A stretch of DNA of 64,000 nucleotides from Diogma glabrata (taxonomy: Eukaryota; Arthropoda; Insecta; Diptera; Cylindrotomidae): assembly GCA_963693315.1 (NCBI GenBank), contig OY856188.1, forward strand, positions 223,428,996 through 223,492,995. Reading direction: 5' to 3'. Below the pieces are notes generated by a model, which worked only from the letters and a program-made list of their open reading frames with translations, made no database searches and had not been told where the DNA came from. This document shows, one piece after another, positions 11,801-22,543 of the stretch (its first letter is position 1; each line of letters starts with the position of its first letter). The position numbers and the translations under genes are program-made.

Positions 11801-12945
11801 ATAAGTGTAATTATTATTATTTAACCATTTTGCTCTTGTTTTTTATTTTATTCAAAAATAACTTTAACTAAGCTATACTTATTGCTTATACAAAATATCA
11901 TTGTTTACATAATGTTTTAATTGAATTGTAGTTTTTACATTATCTTTTTTTTAAATTAATAATTTAAAAAAAATATATTTACAAAATCATAAAAACAATT
12001 TTTACAAAATAAAAAAAAAGATCAAATATATATTTTTGTATTTCTTTTGCTTTTTTAGGTTTCACTAAAACTAAGTGATAATTGTGTTGTTTAGTGTGAG
12101 TCCTAGTTCGCTTTTCGCTTTTCTTAAAGAATTTTAAAATAATATTATTTTGTTGAATTAAAATTAATTTAATTAATATTATTTATTTTTTTATTCTAGC
12201 GACTAGTATTAAAATAAAATATAAGTATTTATATATATATATGGATATATGACTATATATTTAAAATTATTTTTAAATAACTGTTGTAGTTAAGGTTTAT
12301 AATTTATATATTGCTTATTTATAAATTTTGTTTAATTATTAATTGATATAATTTAATTGATGTACATTTTTTTGTGAATCATAATAATAATAATAGTTTT
12401 ATGTAAATTCGTTTTGTTCAGTGTTTTTAAAACGATTTGTTTGATTATGGATTTATTTGTTAAATTTTATTGTAGGTAGGTTGAAGTCATTTACTCTATG
12501 ATAGATTTAGAATTAATACTAAAGCTATAGTTTTTATGATATAAAAGACTGAAATTCTATTTTTTAAGTATATCAAGTGAAACAGAAATTGTGGTGAATA
12601 AAACTGAAGGAGAAAAGTTTGGAAATGGGAAAAGCTTCAGAATTTGTTTTATAGTTGCATATACAATTTTCGAATAAACCTTGGGGAAATTTGGGAACGG
12701 ATCTTAAATCAATTTAAAAATTAATAAAGTTGCCCGTTGAATTGAACTAAAATTAATTTATCGGTGAAGTTGTAGTTGAGCTGCGAGACGGAGTATATGT
12801 TTTTTTTGTAATTTGTGTTGGACATATTAAATGTCAATATCTGTGGAAATATTGAAATCGAGCATATGGATTTTTGATTTTAGATAAATTCAATTTTAGA
12901 CTGGAGAGAATTGTATCGATTTAGTTATTGCCTTAATCAACTTTA
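8802..12945. other. Very AT-rich intronic DNA
   Basis: About 4.1 kb of strongly AT-biased sequence with poly-A/T runs and short tandem TA-type tracts (for example 12217-12250). Apart from the small reverse-transcriptase-like trace at 9190-9370, I see no gene, RNA or repeat with defined ends. Confidence 0.55.
9190..9370 (-). pseudogene. Possible non-LTR reverse transcriptase trace
   Basis: Read on the minus strand, this less AT-rich patch gives LPMSINISGIFAMPINFHCK followed by YLGVIVGRG. It resembles the RT thumb segment of LINEs (…FKYLGVxLDxxL). There is no other supporting motif and the frame is short. It may be coincidental. Confidence 0.3.
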
Positions 12946-12953
12946 ATCTAGAG

Positions 12954-14323
12954 CAGTGGTTCCCAAACTATTTTGGTCGCGGAACCCCCAAATTTGTTGC
13001 CAATGATCGCGGAACCCTGAATATTTTTTAAACAACGACCTTTTAAAATTTAGTATCTGATATTAAGTGAATCAAGTTTATTTTGGTATTTCAGATTTTA
13101 TAAATCAGATAAACTTAAATTCATCATAGAAATAATTAATCAAAATACAAAACATTTACTAAAATAAATTAAAAAACTTTGATGTGTAGAATGCACCTCT
13201 GCTTTTTTGATTCCATGATTTTTTTAAAATTGGGCGTTATGTTTGATAGATGAACTCGCATATCTGGGGCAGCATAAACTTTATACGATATTTGGTTTTT
13301 GTCGAAACATATTTTGAAAACCCAGTTTCACACAAATATGTGGTCGCAAACGGCCACGTCTGTTTTGATAAATTTGGAGAATCATTGGCTACTTCTGATC
13401 AGAAAATTGTTAAGGAAACTGTTCTAAATTTTGCTTCTAATTGTGTATCCGAACTCAATGCAATCAATTTTTTATAAGCCATGGAATGAATTCCTTTTGG
13501 TTTTTCTTTCATTTTGAAAGAATTTTGTACCCAGCTTGATTCTTATCTTGATTATCTAGGTTTGCAAAGTAATCACTGAGTGATTGCTGTAAACTGGACA
13601 GATGTGTTTTTATACTATCCATTTTTCCTTAAACGTCTAACATTATTCTTAAACAATTGAAGTTAGTTTGCATACTTTGAAATTGATGTACAAAGGAAAA
13701 CTATATAATTTTTATTGTTTTGTAAACAGCATGTCTATATTTCAATCAGTTATTTTATATTTTTTAGAAATTAATATAATATCGATATCAATTATGTATT
13801 TAAATTGTTGAAGTTAAGTTAAAACACACTCGGCCTCGAAAGTTATCTTTCATTTTCAAGAGCTGCTCTAAACTAACAAGCTTTAGCTTTCTTTGAGTAG
13901 AACAGCTTAATTTTCTAACGATCGTTTTACAATATATATATAAAGATATCCAAAAAGTGTGTTTAAACTGAACTCTAACAATAATAATATATTAATTTTA
14001 GATAAAAAAAACTGGCATTTAATTTATTCTGTCTTATATTTTATCCCGGGCAATCCCAGGATCCTGAGATATATGTGATTTTATCCCCTCATCGTGGGAA
14101 ACAAAATTTAGCGAAATGAGAAGCCCTACTACTGATGCATTTGTTTTCAGTCGCCTTATTTAAAATATTTAATTTTGTAGTCGATTGTAAGCTTTCCTAG
14201 AAAAATGTGGATATTTTAAACACCATTCTTATTTTTTTTAATGAAATAAATTTTGCCACACGGAACCCCTAAATTTTTTCGTGGAGTCCCAGGGTTCCGC
14301 GGAACACACTTTGGGAACCACTG
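12954..14323. mobile_element. hAT element (CAGTGGTTCCCAAAC ends), TSD ATCTAGAG
   Basis: The left terminus CAGTGGTTCCCAAACT and right terminus TTTGGGAACCACTG are inverted repeats. The segment is bracketed by perfect 8-bp duplications ATCTAGAG (12946-12953, 14324-14331). The subterminal sequence GCGGAACCC recurs at both ends. These termini and the 8-bp duplication are hallmark hAT features. The 1370-bp interior has no intact transposase. A 75-codon plus-strand frame at 13250-13477 has no recognisable motif and is listed only as part of the element. Confidence 0.92.
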
Positions 14324-14331
14324 ATCTAGAG

Positions 14332-17063
14332 ATTTTTTGATGGTGTAATGGCACTCAGTTTTTCAAAAATCAATTGCAATAGCTGTTTAAATACATTTAT
14401 GGCTACAATAATGTGAATGAAAAAGCTTTTCAGTAGTCCACTGCAAAATATATACTCCAAACATTTAAAAATATTTTACTTCCGAATAAAAATTAAAAAT
14501 AGTCGCAATACTAATTGGAGAACATTAACTTTCTTGTCACTTAATTTCATGTGCGTTTTTGAATATAATCCATAATGAAACTTATCATTAAAAATTTTTT
14601 TAAATTCAACCTACCAACTCAACGAATGTTTAAAAGCAAAAATTGAATTTGCAATGTTATACATTTCCAAGAGTATCTATATTTAATGACAACTATAGTT
14701 ATATTATTAATTTAAATATCTACGTTTTCCTTTATCTGATATGTATTTGACATATGTAAGTTTTTTGTTTTTTTTTATATATAAATAAAAATATGTATAA
14801 TATGAACAGATTTTTTTAAAGAAATAATAATTTTAATATTGTACATTATTATTTCTTTATTTATATAATATTTTTCATTAATTGAACGGCGGTCATTTGA
14901 AATTCATTTAAAAAATTTTATATTTACTTAATTTTTTAATTAAAAAATAAATTTAAATTATAATCTCTTATAAACTAAGAATTGATATATTTATTTATAT
15001 ATGTATATATATAAATATATATATATTTTCACATTATTAGTTATGATAATAATAATTGAAATATGAATTATAATATTATATAATATCACTTTGGTAAAAA
15101 TCAGGCGAGCATGAAAACTCTGATATGTATCGTTACCTTGGTTGTGTCTTATCGTTAATAATTTTTGATTATATTATAAAAATAATATCATTTTAATTAT
15201 GTTTATAAATAAATAATATATCAATCATTTTAATTATCATAATTTTAATTATGATATTTCAAATTAATTTTCAACTCTTTCATTATACCTACGATTAACG
15301 AGTCATAACTTGTTTTGATATGTATATGATACTGATATAATGTTATAAGATGCCAATTAATTTGAACCAAGAATAAAATGAGAGATTTCTTAAAATCTAA
15401 TATTAATTTTATTTTAATATAAATAATTTTCCATTTAATTTATTTTGTAAAAAAAATTCTATTTACAAAATTTTAATAATAAATTCTATCGTAGATTGTG
15501 TTGTGGTAGTTTTTATTTGATTTGGTATATATTATATAGTTAGTTAAACAAATTACTTCATGGTGTGACAAATGAAAAGTTTAAAGCAAAGCCATTCACA
15601 TTAAACATTTGTGTTTTTATACTAGATAAAGTTTCAGATGAAATAATTTATTTCTATTTATATAATTAAAAGGAATACTAAAGTGTCACAAAAGTGAGTG
15701 CTACTACCACAAACAACATTTTGAATTAAAAAAAGGATCTAAACTAAATGTTAGGTAATTATAAAATAAGTTGTATTTAATGACCTATATAGTCTGTTTT
15801 AAAAATAAATTTACAATAGTTTAAATCTATTCACTTTAAAATATTATTTACAATTATAAAGCTTATATAACGCTTAAATAATTTGAAACAAGTGTAAAAA
15901 AATATAAAATAATTTGATTTGATCATTTCGTACGTCGTGCATTATTTTGGTTAAAATATATTTGTTTCGAAAATTGTTTAAAAATGTTTTTGTCAGCATT
16001 GATTTTCAAAAAAACCGTTCATATTTCCATGACCTGCCATAATATCATGAAATCATTAATCTCTCTTGTCTTGGGATTGAATTTTTTCTTGCTAATGGGG
16101 AGATGTGTTACACATGCTTAACAACTCATCTTATAAGTAAAATAGGGTTATCTTTTGTATCTAATAGGAAAATATTATTTAGAAAAATGCTTGAAAATAA
16201 ATTTAAGTAAAATAACATATTCTATAAATGCGATGCCAAATACGTATAGGTTTGTTGCTTTACACTTACAGAAATAAATATAATTGCCCTGATTGGTTAA
16301 ATGTCAGCTATATTTCTTTATCTAAAGACTAAATTTAAAATTTGTTCAATTTGTAGAGCATAAATACATAGTAATAGAGTAGTAATAAATAAAAATGTTT
16401 AAATGAATTATCATAGTACGATTTATAGAGTACTAATTATTATTTTATAAATTGGTTTCAGGTTTGTAAAATTTTTGTGTTTTGTTTTATTAAAATGCTA
16501 TTCTTAAAAAAATGTCAAATAAGATCGATTATTTTGCGTGCATGGAAGACAAACATTGAATATTTGAATAATGTGTATTACGGCCTTATTATATTTTGAC
16601 AATTAGTTATTTTTTAGAATAATTTAAATTAATACAATTTTCGTTCCTATATAACTTGTTCATTACATTAATCGAAAATAAGCAAATTGTTAATATCAAA
16701 CCACTAACCTCAAAAATTTGAACGCACGGTTAAATGATGAAATCAACTTATTTATTTGAATAGATTATAATGATTTCTTGTTCATAAAATTATAACGTTG
16801 TACATATTTTTTTTATAATAGGCAAAAAATCAATTTAATAATTTTGTTTGTACATATAATATATGCTTAAAATTTTAAGCTCTATGATTTTTTTACAGTT
16901 ACACTCTTGATGTACATGTTCTACCTAGTGTTAATTATTAATGATTTTAATAATTTGAACCTATAAACAGAATTAAATTTAATTTACGTTTCGGCCATCT
17001 CTGATTTGAAAACTGGAAACATAAATAAAACAAGAGTAACCTTTTATATATATTGAAATTGTA
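14332..17063. other. Very AT-rich DNA downstream of VAChT
   Basis: Low-complexity AT-rich sequence. On the minus strand this is the region downstream of the VAChT stop, so its first few hundred bases (17139 downwards) should hold the VAChT 3' UTR. AATAAA/ATTAAA-like hexamers on the minus strand occur around 16750 and 16976, but so many exist by chance in this composition that no poly(A) site can be assigned. Confidence 0.45.
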
Positions 17064-17139
17064 TTAAAATATTTTTTTAACTTTATCAAGTAAAAAAACA
17101 AAACAATAAACTAAAAATATTTTAACATATGTTAACGAT

Positions 17140-18978
17140 TTAAAAACCCTGACGGAATGGATTTGATACTTTGCCCGGCTTAGGTGTTGGTGGCTGTTGA
17201 TATTGTTGTGGTTGTTGTTGTTGTTGTTGGGGTTGTTGTTGTCTTTGTTGTTGTTGTTGCTGTTGTTGTTGTAATTCTGCTTGTCTAAATGGATTTGCGG
17301 CAACGGGTTGTTGTGGCAATTGTCTAGGTGCTGGTGGTCGTTCAGGTTGATATCTTTGATATGCACCACCACCACCACCACCACCACCCCCTTGTTCTTG
17401 ATAACCGGGCTGATAACTTTGTTGATAGCTACCTTGTTGTGCGGTTTGATGTTGACTAGAATACCCATTTTGTTGATCATGTTGATCAATATCAGTTTCC
17501 ATTTCTGTACTATTATCCCCAAATCTACCATATTCTAAATGATTTTTAAATTCACCATTAACAGGTTGTTGATCTTGAAGGGTGTATGTTTGATATTCTT
17601 TATTTGGTGGATCAGCCATTAAAATATTTGCCTCATTTTCAAACGGTTTAAAATCGTAAATATGTTTTAGATAATATAGCACGGGAGCATACAGTAGATT
17701 TGAAAATGCTATTCCAAAATTTAGTGCGGTGAATCCAATGGCTTCAACAACCCCACCAGCTATGATTGGTCCCACAGCATATGCTACGGAATAGGAGATA
17801 TCCGCTATAGCATAAACACTTCCATATACAGATACGTATCGTACATCTACTAAATATCCTAACGTTGGCAATAAGGCTGTATCTATTAACGCAATTCCAA
17901 AGCATATTCCACAAATAGGTATCATCAATGCTTTGTACGTACTTGAAAATGGAATAATAAAACAACACAAACCTTCCAATGCTAGTCCACCCGCAGCCAT
18001 TAACCATTGATGTTGTGGATATTTTCTAGCCATTTTCACTGTAATAATGACACCCGCTACATGGGGGAAAAATGCAGGTAGCCAAATCATGCCAATTTTC
18101 CAATTATCTGTTGTTAAATTATCTTCCATCCATATAGATATCGTCGGTTCTAGGAATGCTAAAGCAACATTTGACATCATTAACGCACCAGCACAGCAAG
18201 CAATATAAGGATCCATCAATAATTTCCAAATCGGAATTGTGTCTTTTTTCTCCATTTGACTGAACTTTAAAGTTTCCTTTAATGGTTTCATAACTAGCAG
18301 CAACATGAATCCATCTATTAGTGATATCAGTGCTAAAATTAAGAATGGAACTTCTTTGCCAGCAAATTGATATAATGCTCCACCAAATGGTGGTGCCACT
18401 AAACAACCGAAACTAATAAATGCTAAAGCTATTCCTAATGCTTGCGATCTTTCATTTTCTTCGGTGAATCGATCAGCAATCATTGCCAATCCGGATGTAT
18501 CAGCAAACGCAGATCCAGCTCCTTGCAATGAGCGTGCAAAGAATAAAACACTATAACTCCGTCCACACGCAAATACTGCAGTTGATAAAAACATTATACA
18601 TAAACCAATCATCATTGGTAGATCATACCCAATACGATCAATCAAAGCACCGGAAAATGGATTAACCATTAATTGTACAATGGCTTTTGATGCAAATAAC
18701 AATCCAGTAGCAGAATCTTGACCGTGATGTATATGCGGTACTGGTTTACCATCACTGCTTATATTGACGGGTGGTTCTTCTCCCCATGTTCCTATATATC
18801 GAAGATAATCCGGTATGATAGGGACGATAACCATATACAACATATTATCTAACAGTAATGCTATTGATACAATAACTAAAATTAATCTACGCTGATTTGT
18901 TGGCTCTTGAATTTTATTCCAAACTATTTCTTTGACCTCACTAATTTCAAGGTTTACTAACGGTACGGTGAAACCCAT
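17140..18978 (-). CDS. VAChT: Vesicular acetylcholine transporter
   Basis: A 612-residue, 12-TM major-facilitator transporter that exchanges luminal protons for cytosolic acetylcholine in synaptic vesicles. TM1 carries the conserved Asp44 (LLLDNMLYMV). A luminal loop with an NIS glycosylation site at 72-74 follows. TM2 has Lys98 (FASKAIVQL), then the DRIGYD motif. TM10 has Asp393 (IADISYSVAYAVGP), the position essential for transport in VAChT. The tail YDFKPFENEANILM…KEYQTY is the VAChT form rather than VMAT. The C-terminus adds a 9-Gly run (530-538), a Gln-rich tract (about 569-593) and two NPF motifs (562-564, 606-608). The start is the ATG before GFTVPL. The coding region is uninterrupted, as in other insects. 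It lies on the same strand as ChAT exon 1 and inside its intron. The homopolymer tail is probably variable in length. Identification is firm. Confidence 0.97.
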   Translation of the reverse strand: MGFTVPLVNLEISEVKEIVWNKIQEPTNQRRLILVIVSIALLLDNMLYMVIVPIIPDYLRYIGTWGEEPPVNISSDGKPVPHIHHGQDSATGLLFASKAIVQLMVNPFSGALIDRIGYDLPMMIGLCIMFLSTAVFACGRSYSVLFFARSLQGAGSAFADTSGLAMIADRFTEENERSQALGIALAFISFGCLVAPPFGGALYQFAGKEVPFLILALISLIDGFMLLLVMKPLKETLKFSQMEKKDTIPIWKLLMDPYIACCAGALMMSNVALAFLEPTISIWMEDNLTTDNWKIGMIWLPAFFPHVAGVIITVKMARKYPQHQWLMAAGGLALEGLCCFIIPFSSTYKALMIPICGICFGIALIDTALLPTLGYLVDVRYVSVYGSVYAIADISYSVAYAVGPIIAGGVVEAIGFTALNFGIAFSNLLYAPVLYYLKHIYDFKPFENEANILMADPPNKEYQTYTLQDQQPVNGEFKNHLEYGRFGDNSTEMETDIDQHDQQNGYSSQHQTAQQGSYQQSYQPGYQEQGGGGGGGGGAYQRYQPERPPAPRQLPQQPVAANPFRQAELQQQQQQQQQRQQQPQQQQQQPQQYQQPPTPKPGKVSNPFRQGF

Positions 18979-19040
18979 GTTGATTTATTTATAATATTTT
19001 TCTGGTGTAAGAATACTGCAATCTATTGAACTTGTATTGA
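18979..19040 (-). promoter_or_regulatory. VAChT 5' UTR end with candidate splice acceptors
   Basis: Upstream of the ATG on the minus strand are two plausible acceptors: TAGATTGCAG followed by TATTC, and TTCTTACACCAG followed by AAAAATATT about 28 bases before the ATG. Insect VAChT mRNAs receive their 5' leader by splicing from the shared cholinergic first exon, so an acceptor is expected here. Which one is used cannot be told from sequence. Confidence 0.45.
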
Positions 19041-19736
19041 TCCACCTCCAGGTCTTTTTTCTTGTGATTTGATATTATTTTAATTATTTCGATCTTACAA
19101 TTAGTACTTACACCTTGTGAATATCATGTTTGCATATTATGTAATTGACTATTTGATTTGTTTTGTGTCTTCTTTGTTCTTAAGGCATCTTGCATTTGTT
19201 TCCAAATCGATGTTGATGGCAACCTTTAACACACAGAAACAAGATTTCCGATTAATTATTTTGAAAGGATTTTTAATAAAATAAATAACTTTAATATACA
19301 TTAATAAAAATAAAATATTCCGAATAAAAATGAACTCCAATTTATTAAAAATATATAATAGAAAAATAAATTTATGATTGAAATGTTGCTTCTGTGGTTA
19401 AATATGATGAGATTGCCAAGATTGATTGGTCGTTTTAAATTTACAAACAGCTTTATAACATCTTAAACTAGTAGTTATTACTAATCTTATTGTACTTATT
19501 CTTTTCTATTTTATTTGTTTTTCTTTTAAATTAACACACATTTCAATCATAAATCAATTTATTAAGAATAATATATATAGAGAATTATGTAGTATCGACT
19601 ATCAAGCTACGAATGTTGTTTATCAATATATAATTTAGATCGATGCTTAAATTTCACATGCCGCCGCCAAACAACCAAGAAGGAGTTAGTATATGTATAG
19701 TATTTTTTTCCAAAAATAAAATAAATTTTATAATTC
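19041..19736. other. Spacer between VAChT and the ATTAGT array
   Basis: AT-rich sequence without recognisable genes or structured repeats. By position it would be intronic, just upstream of the VAChT exon. Confidence 0.5.
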
Positions 19737-20462
19737 ATTAGTATTAGTATTAGTATTAGTATTAGTATTAGTATTAGTTTTAGTATTAGTATTAGTATTA
19801 GTATTAGTATTAGTATTAGTATTAGTATTAGTATTAGTATTAGTATTAGTATTAGTATTAGTATTAGTATTAATATAAGTATTAGTATTAGTATTAGTAT
19901 TAGTATTAGTATTAATATTAGTATTAGTATTAGTATTAGTATTAGTATTAGTATTAGTATTAGTATTAGTATTAGTATTAGTATTAGTATTAGTATTAGT
20001 ATTAGTATTAGTATTAGTATTAGTATTAGTATTAGTATTAGTATTAGTATTAGTATTAGTATTAGTATTAGTATTAGTATTAGTATTAGTATTAGTATTA
20101 GTATTAGTATTAGTATTAGTATTAGTATTAGTATTAGTATTAGTATTAGTATTAGTATTAGTATTAGTATTAGTATTAGTATTAGTATTAGTATTAGTAT
20201 TAGTATTAGTATTAGTATTAGTATTAGTATTAGTATTAGTATTAGTATTAGTATTAGTATTAGTATTAGTATTAGTATTAGTATTAGTATTAGTATTAGT
20301 ATTAGTATTAGTATTAGTATTAGTATTAGTATTAGTATTAGTATTAGCATTAGTATTAGTATTAGTACCAGTATTGGTATTAGTATTAGTATTCGTACTA
20401 GTATTGGTATTAGTATTAGTATTAGTATTAGTATTAGCATTAGTATTAGTATTAAGTATTGG
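19737..20462. repeat. ATTAGT hexanucleotide array, about 120 units
   Basis: About 725 bp of ATTAGT units. The core (about 19920-20345) is essentially perfect, roughly 70 uninterrupted copies. Variants gather at the edges (GTTTTAGTA near 19777, TAATATAAG near 19872, and CATTAG, ACCAGT, TTGGTA and TTCGTA forms after 20346), the usual pattern of a microsatellite that expands in its interior. The hexamer lacks stops in several frames, so long (Leu-Ile)n frames arise and should not be annotated as protein. It lies about 0.76 kb upstream of the VAChT start codon. Confidence 0.97.
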
Positions 20463-22543
20463 TACTGACCATTAGCTATTTGTTTACAAAATACTTATTT
20501 AGCGTTATGGTAAACTCAGATTGTAGTTATATACGAAAAGAGACATATTATAGGTTATAGTACGAAAAAAAGAGATTATATTCCGTACTATACATTATCC
20601 CATAGAATAACTTAAAAATATTAACATTAAAAATGTGTGTTATAAAAACTCCAAAAACACATGTCCACGAAACCATTATGATTAAGTGAGTAAAAATAAA
20701 ACCACAAAATTAACCGTCTGTATAAATTTCATATTCTAAATAAAACCAATAACAATAACTTCCAACTCATTTAACACCCTTTTGTGCTGGCATTTATTTT
20801 TTGCTTGCTTTTTGTTGAATTTTTTGCTTTCCTATTCTTTTATTGTTGGTTGAAATCATAATTGACAACGAAGAACGAACATAAATAATAATCCTTACTT
20901 GTTACAAAGAATTATGAAGCCTTTTAACAACATTAAAATTAACATTGTATTGTAAAACAATTGAAAGCAGTTAAGACTTTAGTAGTTCAAAATTCAACTC
21001 ATTATCTTTAGTATATTACTAGCAATAAAATTTTTATTTTAAATGACTAAAAGTAAATGCAATGTTCTAGAATATTTAATTTTCTTATCGACCATTTCAG
21101 ATCTAACCTTTACTTGCGTGTTTGGAAATTAAAGAAAAAATTCTAAAGAAATTCATTTCTTTTTGAACCAATCTATGAGAGACATAAGGCAATGAATCAT
21201 TTAGACTGTTTTACGTGAGTTCGTTTCTCGATTTCAAAGTGATTGAGAATCGAGCGCGTTGTAAAAAGTTGTAAAATGACAGCGCGTTGTAAAATGACAG
21301 CCAAGCGTTAATCTTATTTACATGAAGAAATTATTCTCAAGTTCTCGTTTAAGCAACAATCTTCTCAAACAACCAGTACACTTTATTTAATTTATAGTAT
21401 TTTTTTGTCATTAAAATGAGAGTGGTACTTGCCTTTAATACATAACCCCATGTAAAATCATGAACGTATGTTTATATAATAATGAAAAAATTCCAATTAA
21501 TTTATGTCCTTAAATACTCCTTAACAATAATATAGTATAAAAGAAATATATATTAATTTAGGTATACATTTTCAAAAATTGATTGAAATAATTGTATGCA
21601 GTCACGCGAAACATTCAAACGTTGGTTACTTCTTAGACATGCTAAATTCGAGTTAATATTGATTTCTTATGTCTTATGAGTGGGTTGTTTAATTTTTATA
21701 ATTTTGGTTTTGTAAAAAAAAAATAGAGGGATTTGTAAAGTAAGCTAAGTGCCTTGCAATTAACAGTAAAAGTGTACAAAATGTTTTTACTGATTTTTTA
21801 GACGGTTGATAGTGATAAAAAGCACTTTTGTGACGAAACGCAGTATTAATGTTATTTGATGTTATTTCCTCTTGCATACACCCAAAACAGAACTCATTAA
21901 AATTTAATTTCTTTTCCTCCAACTTTTCATCAACAATAATAATTTTGTTTTCTATTAAATCCTTATGAAATAGGAAATGGGGAGTGTTACTAAGAAATCC
22001 AAGATTCAAAATATGAATTTACTTTTTAGTATTGGTTTTGTTTTCAAATTGGTGAATGTGAATGAAAATGTGGCAAACAAACGAAATGAATTAGGTTAGG
22101 GAAATAAAAAAGAAAATCTCTTTCGTTATATTTTACCCTCTTTCCATCTGTTATCTTATAAAATATTCACACGAAATTGTTTAAATAATTCATAAAATTA
22201 TTTGTATTTTTTTCGTTTTTGTGAATTTGTTTTGATATTTTGAGAAGGGTGGAAAAATCGTAATTTAAGGTATTTGATGTTCTCGAAAAATTAGAAATAA
22301 AGGTTAAAAAACTTATTTTTATCAAGGTACGAAAAGTATAAAAAATATTTCACATATTATTAATGGCTTTAGCAAAAATGTTTTTAATGAGTTTTGGATC
22401 AAAATAAACTTAACTTTAAGTTTTAAAAACAGCTGATTGTTCCACGATTCCGTGGAATACCATATCTTGTAAAACGATAAATTGCAAATCAGCGAGTACA
22501 CCTTTAACCGAATCTATTAGTTTTACTACAAATTATGAATATT
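20463..22543. other. AT-rich spacer, nothing recognised
   Basis: No gene or element with ends was recognised. A small local duplication, GCGCGTTGTAAAA, occurs at 21256 and 21281, with TGTAAAATGACAG repeated beside it. Confidence 0.5.

Noticed and set aside
13250..13477. 75-codon plus-strand frame
   Set aside because: Lies inside the hAT element, has no recognisable motif and no matching extension.
1..17060. Remaining ChAT exons
   Set aside because: Looked for acyltransferase blocks on the minus strand; none recognised. Very short exons could be missed, but nothing can be supported.
17064..17538. Other frames over the VAChT tail (Asn-rich and Leu/Thr-rich)
   Set aside because: Shadows of the CAA/GGT trinucleotide repeats encoding the VAChT C-terminus.
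19607..20440. 277-codon minus-strand frame of Leu-Ile repeats
   Set aside because: It is the translation of the ATTAGT microsatellite, which lacks stops in this phase; low-complexity artefact.
19737..20462. Telomere-like repeat
   Set aside because: The unit ATTAGT is not the insect TTAGG telomere repeat, and the array is interstitial next to VAChT.
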